Source: Perilla frutescens (taxonomy: Eukaryota; Streptophyta; Magnoliopsida; Lamiales; Lamiaceae). Taken from it: a DNA stretch of 64,000 nucleotides. This document shows positions 11,358-22,100 of this stretch, one piece after another. The stretch is from NCBI GenBank assembly GCA_026008535.1, contig BRKX01000011.1, positions 47,290,183 to 47,354,182 of the forward strand, written 5' to 3'. The position numbers and the translations under genes are program-made. Every line of letters starts with the position of its first letter. The stretch's first letter is position 1. The notes below the pieces were generated by a model. That model searched no databases. It saw only the letters and a program-made list of their open reading frames with translations, and had not been told where the DNA came from.

Positions 11358-11693
11358 CACAAAAACTCCTGTGCATAAGATGTATATGAGACGGTCAATG
11401 CGTTAATCGGGTCAACGCGCGTTGACTCGGTCAAAGCGTTGACCAAAAAAATTGTGAAATTTGGTGATTCTTTTTAGGGATACAATTGATACTTTTTTTA
11501 ATTTCGAATGATACTTTTTAGTGTGTCAATTGATACTGATCTTAACAGTTTTTTTCTTTATTTTTTTATTCTGTCCAATACTTTTTAATGATACTTTTTA
11601 GCCTTTGAAATGATACTTTTCAGTATTATGAATGGTACTAATTTTCATGGATTTTTTGGTCAAAGCATTGATCGGACCACAAGAGACTTGCCC
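11358..11693. mobile_element. MULE-type MITE, reference copy of a dispersed family (9-bp TSD)
   Basis: This 336-bp element is flanked by the perfect 9-bp direct repeat TTCTCCCTT (11349-11357 and 11694-11702), typical of Mutator-like elements. Its ends are loose inverted repeats (CTCCTGTGCATAAGATG; right end inverted GGGCAAGTCTCTTGTGG). The interior has clustered GTTGACC/GGTCAA motifs and repeated 'tgatactttttag' blocks. Relatives lie at about 34925-35100, 35510-35745, 40270-40430 and in every unit of the terminal array. Confidence 0.75.
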
Positions 11694-12132
11694 TTCTCCC
11701 TTTATTCAAAAATATTTCCATTCGATTTTTTCAGTATAAATAAATAAGAAAACCCAAAATCTCAAATCTGTGACCCAAAACACATATGGTCTGTCCAAAA
11801 TAAAAGTTCAAATATGGTAGTTCTTTATGAGTTTATAATCGAATACTACAAATTTGAATCTATCTTCTGAAATTTGAGATGAAATAAGATTATCTCACAG
11901 ATGAATTATCAAATTTTTTTAAACACGGAATAAGATGCGGAGTGAGAAACTAATTATAGATTAAATAATTAAATCTCTTAAAATTAATGCAATGTAATTG
12001 AGCTCGTTTTAGTTAATTTCGAAATTTATGAATTATAAACAAGGGCCGAGGGCGTGTAGAAAAAGGTTGACATATATGTTGTGTTCTTCACCAAGCGGTT
12101 TCTCTCCTCTGCACTGCCCTCCACCTGTACTA

Positions 12133-12158
12133 CCACTCTCTCTCTCTCTCTCTCTCGT
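12133..12158. repeat. (CT)n microsatellite in the presumed NET4-like 5' leader
   Basis: About 13 CT repeats occur here. A second (GA)n tract lies at 12832-12858. Both are within the presumed 5' leader and leader intron of the NET4-like gene. Confidence 0.8.
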
Positions 12159-12826
12159 TTGAGGATTTTGCACCTTGGGATTGTACATAATCGCCGAACA
12201 TATTCAAGAAATAGTGAAAAGGGTTGGTGCTTTCTTTTATGTGTTTCCACTGTATCACACGTTTCCTTATTTTCTGCTGGTGAGAGAAATATATATATTG
12301 AAGAATATGTTTGTTTCTCCATAAAATCCCACATTTCCTTCCTTCCGACTCATGAAATATGTTTGCATGTTGTAAAACATTAACCGAAGCTGCACGAAGT
12401 TTCGTTTTCTTTCTTGAGCTACTAGTATTCAGAATTAATTCTATTGTTTTGTGTTTTAATTTCCTTGAAAATAACTGCTGATTATTGAATAAATTGGCGG
12501 GGTGCCATTTTTCTGCTTCAAATCTGTTCGTCTTGAATTCTTGGGTAAGTTTGAGCAGCCATCCACTTCCATTCATTATTTTTTTGCACTATGTATGTTA
12601 CTTGACGGACATATCACATATTTGATATTTCCTCCTCTCTCTCTCTCTTCTACGTGTTAAACTGTTACTTGAGGCCCCATAAAGATTTTACTTTCCTTTT
12701 CAAATTCTTTGAAATATGTTACTTTTTATTCATCATCACAATTCATTAAAACATTTATTCTTTGTTATGGGGTTCCAATCAATTCATCTGGTTATATAAT
12801 TAAAAATTTCATTAAAAATGAAGCTC

Positions 12827-12858
<32 letters not shown>

Positions 12859-13410
12859 GTGCGTGGTGACCGTGAATATTTATTGCTCACTAACTTATTA
12901 GTACAAACGAGCTGGGCACATCTGGAATGGGCCTTTTGAAACCCTGCCGATTTCATTTATTATTATTTTTTTGAGGAAATATTTCATTTAAATAATAGCA
13001 CTCACATATTTTTCATACCATGCCTATAACTAGAGCCTAGAAGCATGCAGGTTTTTATTGATTTGAGATTTAATGTTGAGAGATGATATAGATGCAAATT
13101 TGTGTATTATCTTGCTCGTTTCATGTTTTGTTACCGTTAGATATTGTACCTTCAACTCTTCAAATGAACACTTGTATGATTTAATTTTAGAAAATTGAGT
13201 TGTTAGACATTTGTGGTGTGTATTGATTATAAATTAATGAAGTGCAGCACTTGTTTTGCTTTGGCAAAGGCTTTTGCATCCACTATGACCTTCTTTCAAC
13301 TTTGTAGTTATAACACCATCATCATCAAACATTGTACGAAATGGCAATCTCCACACACATATGTTACTCTTACTGGTTGCAGGTGCAGGAGGTGAAGTGG
13401 AATATAATTA

Positions 13411-15438
13411 ATGAAGAGGATGGAATCAAGAAAGTCCCACTCCTGGTGGTGGGATAGCCACATTAGTCCTAAAAACTCCAAATGCCTGCAACAAGATCTT
13501 CAAGGTATGTATGTATGCTACCTGTATTTAATTTTTGCCTACACAGTGAAATGAAACAAAATAACTTATATATATGCATGTTTGGCACATCAAATACAGA
13601 TTGGAGATAGAAATGTGGCTAGCGAGCTGCAATGTTTTGCCTAAAATAGGAAATATATATTTTTGTGGCCATGATTGATCTAGCTATGTTTGGTAAAGTT
13701 TGAGGCACTCTTGTTGGGGAAAAGAAAAAGGAAATTAAAATACGTAGTTGTAATAACAGCATTCTGAATGAGAGAGACATCCTCCGAAAAGTGTTATGTG
13801 AATGGAGCTTTTGTTGCAAAAATCTGATTTACATAACACTATTCGATCTTGTTTCTGGATTTGCAAGTAGAAAAACTGTTCCATGTTATGCTAGAAACCA
13901 AAGGAAATATGTCGATTTCGAGCATAAAACTAACGAGCAGATCATTGATCCCAGATATGGATCAGCATGTGAAGAGGATGCTGAAGCTGATAGAGGAGGA
14001 TGCAGATTCATTTACCAAAAAGGTGGAAATCTATTACCAGAAGAGGCCGGAGCTCATCAATCTCGTCGAGGATGTCTATCGAATGTACCGCTCCTTGGCG
14101 GAGCGCTACGATCATGTCACCGGAGAACTACGTAAGAACATTCCATCAGATCTCCAATCTCAGTGCTCCGGCATCACTGATCTCGGATCGGAACCGCCTT
14201 CCACCATGCCGTCTCCCGGCCCCAGCCGTCGTCAATCCGGCCACCGTGCTCCCGGATTTGATTTCTTCCTTGGCCATAATGGCGGGAATGAATCGCCCAC
14301 ATTGGAGTCTGAATCAGAATTTGATGATTCCTCCTCCTCTGTTATCTATTACTCTGCTGGCATGCATGGCAGCAATGAGCTCGAAGAGAAACTCAAGATG
14401 CAGGAGCAAGCTGCTGTTAATAATGTTTCTGATTGTTCATTCAAGAAGTCTGGTGGTGATGAAATAGCAAGATATGAAGACCAGCTGCGGGTTGCAAGGA
14501 GGAAGATTCAGCAATCCGAAGAAGAGATTCGTCGTTTGAAATCTCTTGGAGATCCAAATAATAATAGTAATAATAATTTCATTGATCAGGCAACAGAGGT
14601 GCATGAGAGTATGAATGCCTCGGGGGTTGAAGTTTTCGACTCCGAACGTAGAGTTCTGACGCTCTGGGAAGAGCATCGAATCACACGAGAGAAGCTTCAA
14701 GAGTCGGAGCAGGAGGTTGCAAGGCTGAGGCAGGAGATTTCAACTAAAGCCTTCTCTGACCTAAAAATGGGCCCCAAAGAGATTTCTCTGTGGAAAAACA
14801 AGCTCGACCAAGAGAAAGGCGAGGTTGCAAGGTACAAAACCATTCTGGCAAATCGCGATCAAGAGATCAGGGAACTTAAAGAAGCCATCTCCAATGCTAA
14901 CAAGAGTTTATCCCAAGAAAACGAGCAACTTCAAGCCGAGATAGCTCGAATGTCAAATGAAATAAGCTATTTAGAGGATAATGTAAGACAAGTAGAATCC
15001 TCAGCGTTTATATCAGAAATCGAGCAGTTGAAGGCCGACATAGCTGATAAGAACGACCGCATTGAGGAGCTCAAGGTAAACCTAGACGTGTTAGTGAACG
15101 AGAAAGATGATCTAAACATGAGCATCTTTGAACTCGGTAGAGAGCTAACTTCCAAAGATGATCAGATCGACCAGATGAGCAGCCATCTGCATCAACTGCA
15201 CGTTGAGCATGTCGATCTCATCGCTGCAGCTGAGGGTGCACGTAAAGCAGCCGTGGAGCTGCGGGCCAAAGTTAAGGACCTGGAAAGGGAGGTGGAGAAG
15301 AAGCAGCAGATCATCGTGCAAGGAGCGGAGGAGAAGCGAGAAGCGATAAGGCAGCTTTGCTTCTCTCTCGAGCACTATCGCAACGGTTACCATCGACTCC
15401 GGGAGGTGGTCACCGGCCCCAAAGTAACGGCGTCTTGA
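13411..15438 (+). CDS. NETWORKED 4-like actin-binding protein (NAB domain)
   Basis: This is a plant-specific protein linking actin filaments to membranes; the NET4 group is described at the vacuole. Exons 13411-13504 and 13955-15438 join (G|AT) to 525 codons plus TGA. Residues 9-90 form the NAB/KIP1-like domain: HSWWWDSHISPKNSK, then DMDQHVKRMLKLIEEDADSF and YYQKRPELI. A low-complexity Ser/Pro linker follows. From about 190 to 480 is long heptad-rich coiled coil. The C-terminus has the IRQ motif EKREAIRQLCFSLEHYR, shared by NET3 and NET4 proteins. The length fits NET4. The usual Trp after NSK is Cys (TGC for TGG), an odd change in a conserved position. A frame opens upstream of 13955 but is intron; the NAB start needs the first exon. 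A 5' UTR intron probably runs from about 12545 to 13382. Confidence 0.9.
13611..13715. repeat. 105-bp sequence shared with the eIF2-beta leader intron
   Basis: This is the second copy of the 4911-5015 sequence. It sits in the single coding intron of the NET4-like gene in the same orientation, with one substitution seen and then a short indel at the right end (ctcttgttggg against ctctttgttag). Confidence 0.9.
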
Positions 15439-16155
15439 ATTACTTCACATTCCATGGTGCATATCTTTTTGTCCCTTTTTTTTCATGGAAAAAAAAACTG
15501 TAATCTGTAGATCGAGTCTTTTGCCACTCCTTTTTTTGATGTGTCATCATCTAATCTTCTTTGCAATATCTGGAAAGAATAAAACCCAACTTTGTAGTTT
15601 TGAGATTCTGCGTCTGTATGTAAGTAGTGGCCGTTTCTCCACCTGCCATGCCTGTACAATGTAGGAAATCAACACAGGATTATCTGCTTCAGGTGATTAA
15701 ACTATGTGGTGGTTGGTTTTTATCTCTGTCTTGCTGTCAAATTTATTATTTTAATAATGAAAGCCTGGATTTATTTACAGATTGAAAAGATAATGACAAA
15801 ATCCTTCCATTTCTAAAGTTGACAGGCAAAAGATTGGTCATTCAAACAAGTGGTGGTTACATCAGTGGGGTAAAACGTGAAACGTAAAAGACAAGTGAAG
15901 CAAAACACTTTTTAATGTACAGGACTATATCTTCTTTCACCACATTTTTGTACGTCACTTTCCACATCACACAGCGTCAAAAAGTTACTACATTGTCTTC
16001 GAGCAAAGCATAGAAGAAATGACTGTGTGTCTTGTTTCCTTTCTGTCAATCGATCAAAAGTGATTACGACTAGAAAACCAAATGAGGAAGAGGAAAGCAT
16101 CAGTATAGACCTAAAGCTCTAGCAACCTTCGGGTGGCCGACGAAATTTTGTTTTC
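15439..16155. other. Convergent 3' ends of the NET4-like and helicase genes
   Basis: The stretch contains the 3' UTRs of both genes, with an AATAAA-like signal at about 15578 on the plus strand. No further gene was seen. Confidence 0.5.
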
Positions 16156-19100
16156 TCAGTCGTCCCACGCATCATCTGCAGCACCCTCTTTTCTGCTTAC
16201 TGCAGGGACAATCATGTGCCTGTATTTGTCCTCCACGTTTATTGCTGCCGAACCCACCAGTGAGAGCTTTGATAGTGTATGATTTGCTTCTTTCTGAGCA
16301 GCTAAAGCTTCCCTCTCCTTTCTTCTGGCAGTCTAATTCATCAGAAACCAGATCATTTGAGGTTGTCATTTCTCATTCTAATTTTAAGGGAGGAAGGTTT
16401 GGAGCTGAAGATGCAAAGAAAATGAAACAGCGTACCTTTCCCGTTGCAAAACTTAAAGAATTACCGGACCCGACATCTTGAATTGCTTTCCGTATTTGAG
16501 CTACGAGATACTGTGGTGTACCGAATGATTAAATATTATACAAAGAAACAAACTCAGAGGCAGCATTTGAGATGCAAAAGACTTTAATACAAATGGCCTT
16601 ACCATGTCACGATCAGTATAAAATGAGGTAGCTTGCCCTGTTGATCCTGCACGACCAGTTCTTCCAATCCGGTGTACATAATCTTCCATGGTCTACGTTT
16701 CATATCCCCAAAAAAAGAATAATCAAAGTTAAAAGCTGGCAATTATTGCGAAAAAAAGAATATTCAAAGTTAAAAGCTGGCAATTATTGCGAGTACGTCT
16801 TTTGGCAAAAGATGTAATACTATAAATTGCTAGTATGAATTCACCTTCGGAAGATCCAGATTGATGACATGTGCAACCCCAGTGACATCTAATCCCCGCG
16901 ATGCAACATCTGTGGCAACCTGCAAATGAACAATACACAGATGCAGAAGGTTTGTCAATGAATGATGTGAATCAAAAAAGTTATGTACAAGTCCAAAACA
17001 ATGGAATAAGATGTCAAATCAAGTTATGGTTTTGGAGCACCAGAAGAAATGCTCACCTAGTTACATGTCAAATTAAAGAGAGAAGGCAGATATAATCAAA
17101 TAAACAGTTAAATGCAGGTAGGACTAGATCAGCCACGTACACTTGGACATTGTTTAGCAACCACTAAGCTCTCTTTCTAAATTGTTCCATTTGAATTCAA
17201 GAAATAATTGTTGCTCCAGAACATTCAATTGAAATATCAACTAGGAATCAAGCCTCAGACACTAATGGAATTTTAAGTTAAAAAATGCAAAACTAAATCT
17301 TCTTCACCTTATTTGGAGGGTGAATACTGCATCTAATTTTCATAATATATGATAACACTTCATCATCATGAATTGATGATCCAACTCACCTTTTCCAATG
17401 AGTGTTGAGACGAATACGAGAAAGAAGAATTACAAAAGAGAAAAATGGTTTTTCTGTAGTCTCACAATTGAAGTTATTTCCCATGTAACCAACAAAAAGA
17501 AAAGTAAAGAAATTCAAGGAGCATAACAAGATGCAAACTAACCAAGACCAAATTATTTAAACAGTCAGCAAATAGATATCATGAGGGCAGGTCCTATGTG
17601 TTACCAGTATCCTGCTAGGACCATGTCTAAAATCATGAAGAGCACTCTCTCTCTCACTTTGACTACGACCGCCGTGAAGAGCAGCTGCTTGCAGACCTTG
17701 TTGTATCAATGCTTCAGCAACTTCATCACATCTACTCTGAAAGAATATATCCATATGCAACATTTTGAGCATACAGCGGAGAGAAAGGTTCAAGAAAAAG
17801 AGAAACAGTCAAATGAAAGGGAAGTTTATTTAGAAATGCTAAGCTAAGACGACTGTATCATACAAATGAATAGAAGTAAGCAGACATGACCAATCTATGT
17901 AACTGTTCAACTGTTCAAACAAGTTATAAATGGCCAGGACAACCTATCTTCACTGTTGTAATGAGACTGAAAATTAATAATTACAATCATACGTGATGTC
18001 TACACATGTATGCTGAGAAAACCACTAAAATTTTGATATTGACATTCTCAAAGGTTGGTTTTAATCAGAAATTGAAGAAAAAGTGCATCAGTTGCTAAAG
18101 CAGACCTTCACAAGCTCAATTTCAACTTGTACGGAGAGTATTCACAAGAGTTCTATTTTGAATGAAAAAGAGTAGTGTGCCAAGATTTTGTGCGATGAGG
18201 AGAGATGTTGTTCAATGATTTCAGATGTATTAGTTAAACACGCTACATAGGGATGATACCAAGCAGATCGATTGGCTAGTCAAATCAATTTCTTAAAACT
18301 TTCTCACTGTTCATCTGAAATATTTTTTTTGTGGTTTCTGTAGCATAAGCATTCAGCTGCAGAAAAAAGGCCAGCAATAGTTTGAGGCAAATGTTGATGT
18401 AACAAACATAAATAAATAACTGCACATTTCATAGCATTGCTTTTTTTTTTGTATACAACTAGAAGCAAATTAATAGTCATGGTGTAATATCTGATCATCC
18501 TTTGCAAATAGGGAATTGATATATTTGCAATGAAGTCTATAAATAAGTTTTCCAATCCATCTCCACTTCTGTGTCGCTAAGAAATCAACACAGAAGTTCA
18601 GAACCAACAAAATAAAAGAATAAATACATCAATATGTCATTAAAGTAACACATCACTGAGCATACAAGTGAGTTGGGATCGCATCAGAAGATAAATCAGG
18701 AATAGAACACCTCTAAAAATGCAGATTACAAGATTGAACAAGTTGCTGCAAAAGAAAAATGGTGAAGCAGGAAGTGTAATATTAATTGCATATGGGCCTT
18801 GATTGTTGTACCTTTCGTTCCACAAATACAATGGTCAAGGGGAATGGCTGGCTACACTTTTCAGAATGAGCAGCTGCCTCAACAAGCATATCTAGCAACC
18901 TATCAATCTTCATGCCATACAACTATCAACATGTTGGATCCCACAAATATCTGGCAATAAATATCTTAAAGTGCCATTGCCCACTGTTAAACATGAGATT
19001 TCATATCTACAAAAAAAAAAAAAAAAAAAAAAAAACCATTCGCAGCAGTTCACAGCCAAAACACATTTACATCCATATGACCAAATTCTTAAGAACTTAG

Positions 19101-22100
19101 CTGAAGCAGAATAATAAGATATTTAGAAATTGAGGGCCACAGGTTCAATTACAGAAAACGATAGATAATGAATTTATTAAAAGTAAAAGAAGGATAGCAG
19201 CATAAATACATTCTTCATTAATTGAGTGCAACCAGATGCATACCTTCTCATTTTCAGGTACCTTCTCCAAAACTTGGGATACATTTGCTGTGGGGCTGCT
19301 CACTTTTCCCACTTTTACCCGCACTGGATTTGTTAAGTATTCCTATTATATGCATACAAGAAAGGCCACTGAGTTCACGTTTTAACTAGAGCTTCAAAAC
19401 GAAGATTTTCTTTCTTTCTTTTTATTGTTATTTATCCCCTCCCCCCCCCCCCCCAATACAATTCTGCATATATTATGAAGTTAGAATATACACAAGCAGA
19501 GACTCAAAAAATTAAACATGTCTACACAAATATAAGACTGGCATGATGATTCTTGTCATTCGTCACCATTTGAAATCTAACCTGTGCTAGCTCTTCAATC
19601 TCAACTGGCATTGTAGCACTGAACAGCAAAGTTTGATGCTTTTTGGGAAGATTTTGCATCACCTGAAACAACATAATCAGACAGCAAAAAATGTTTAAGT
19701 TTATAACACAATATGCACATTCTTATCAGGGTATACAAAATCATTGCAACAAAGAACCAAACCAACATGTGAAAAAATTGCATCTGTGGTCCCACGGGAC
19801 AAGCCCCGACTGGAAAATGGTACCGAAACTTTCATTTTTTACCCCAAAAGAGAAATCTTGCAGAAATGATCCCATAAGACTATAGTTATGCATTTTTTTG
19901 TACCAAATTTTAAGAAATCCGTCAAATATTAACGGATTAGATCACGTGAAACACACATGCCTGATTAAAGCCAAAAATAATCAAATATAGGTACTCTAAT
20001 TTCTAAAATCAAGCCTAAATTCCCAAATCAACGCCTCTCTCACTCTCTTCTTCCAGGAAACAACAAAAAGCTCAAAATCTGACTCTGCCGTTTTATGGGC
20101 TATCATAGACTCCGCCGCCACCGTCTCCATTTCCTCGACCACAACCTCCCTGACACCCCGCACCAAACCTCAACTCTCCAGCACCACAATTTGACAACCG
20201 TTCTCAAAAGCACTGCCAGGGTTACAGGTGGAGTAGAATCACCGCCCTCACCTAATTCCGAGAACAACTATCACGCCACAATCCAGTCCTTAGTAACTGA
20301 TGGTGGTGAAAAGCACGCGCACCGAACACTCCTCTAGTGTACAATGTTGATTCCAAGGAGACGAGAAATCTCATCGTGACGGATTATTTTAGTTCGAACG
20401 CGTTCTCTTAAGGTTGTGAGAAGGCGGAGGATATGCATAGTTTGGCCGGCCAATTTCTGACTATTTCACTGTTCAAGGAGTACCAAAATCCAAAATGCAG
20501 CTATATGGCGGTGAGCTATCAGCTTTGGCTGGATAATTTATGTTGGATCGGTGATAATTCTATGTTTTAAATATATTGTGAATTTAACTGATTTATTGAA
20601 GAATGCAGTGATTCTTTTATTTTGTTGCTCCAAATTATGGAGCTGATTGACACTATGGGGGAAAAATGGAGGAACATCTGATGTTAATGCGGTTTGTATA
20701 GTCCTCTAAAAGGAAATGGGAGAAAGCAATCTGATTTTACTTGGTTTGTTTTTCAAAATGTCACAGTTAAAAAATGCTGTTTTTCAAAATGTCACACAGT
20801 TAAAAAATGCTCTACTGCTGTATTAATGTTGTTCTTACATCTTTCATAGTTAAGGGTGTTTTGGAAATCTGGTCTATTAATAAGTTAAAATATTGTGGTA
20901 AACACACAATTTCCATTTCATGTCTACCTGCCTGGTTCAATTTTTTCTGCAAGCAATTTTTTCTTCAAGTAATTAGTCAGTAATCAGTGAATAGATGCTT
21001 GTGATTTTGCATGTCCTATAGCAGCAGACATGGCCTTTATACACCATCAACAACCAAGATTATTGAGGTTTTGAAATCATGATGTAATTGGAAAGACATT
21101 TGGATTCTTGCACATAAAGATTTTTTTTAATTTTCCTCAACCCTAAACCATTGAATTTTCCCTCAAAAAATTCAATTTTTTTCCTCCATAGTACCAATTT
21201 TCCCACCAGGGAATGAATTTTCCAGCTGATTAGAAAAGATTTGTTTGGGGTCAAAAATGCAATTCTTACGGGACTAAAAGTGCAAACTGAAATAACAGAA
21301 AATGTGATGGTAGGACCACTTCTGCAATGTTTTTTTTTTCTTTTGGGATCAAAAGTGAAGAGTATCGGGACCCTTTCCCAGGCAGGACATGTCCTGTGGG
21401 ACTACAAATGCAATTTTATCACCAACATGCTAGTAATGCATGGTTCAAATCTGAAGGTGAGGTAGCCAGAGGCCAGAGCTATGAGTATTAAAGAGAGCAA
21501 AAAGAAAAGAACAACAATCATTAATGAGGTTCAGTCAACAGATAGATCTACATGGTTTGGTTCATTGAAGCCTTATGGTCAATGTGATAAACCTAATTAA
21601 CCAAAAGCAGACAAAGAATTTTCATTCTCTCTCTCGTTCACCATTCTGTAAGTCTCATCTCTCTTCAGAAATAAAATACTAGTACTTGATCAAACCCAAC
21701 TACAGCTTCCATATAGAGGGCCACCAAGCTAATTTGGACACTACTGCCTGACCCGTTGTACACCATAAATAAAGTGCCTTAATTAGGTCCAGCAGCAGCA
21801 CAAAATCTCAGCAACATGTTTGATGTAACCTTTTTGGAAAAGAAATCATAAGTCTCTTTGTCTTCTTTCCAACAGCGCCTAATAATAATGATGCTATTGA
21901 TGATTATGTGCAAGAGCATGATAGCCAACTATAAGTTTCAACTTTCTTCTAAAAAAGATTTGATACTGATTACAGGCTTTATTGAAGCTTCAATATACAC
22001 CATGAAACCAATTATAATTACTGCAAGCATATAGTTCAGTTTTTTTTTTCTTAAAAAAAAAGCAGCAAAATGATGATGATTTGATGACAGAGGACATGGC

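Noticed and set aside
12130..12576. 148-codon minus-strand frame and 100-codon plus-strand frame near the NET4-like leader
   Set aside because: Both run through a CT/GA microsatellite and mixed-composition leader DNA, with no family likeness. They are chance frames.
13849..13954. Start of the NET4-like protein at 13849 (MFLDLQVEK)
   Set aside because: It would read through the intron and lacks the WWWDSHISPKNSK start of the NAB domain, which the exon at 13411-13504 supplies with correct splice phase.
16333..16369. Helicase last exon beginning at 16369 or at CAG|AAG (about 16324)
   Set aside because: These starts shift the tail into a Cys/Ser-rich frame. The acceptor TTAG|ACTGCC at 16333/16332 gives the charged ARRKERE tail and the DDAWDD end.
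20095..20337. 80-codon frame starting MGYHRLRRHRLHFLD
   Set aside because: Low-complexity frame in the interior of a transposon. It is treated as part of a possible captured fragment, not as a gene.
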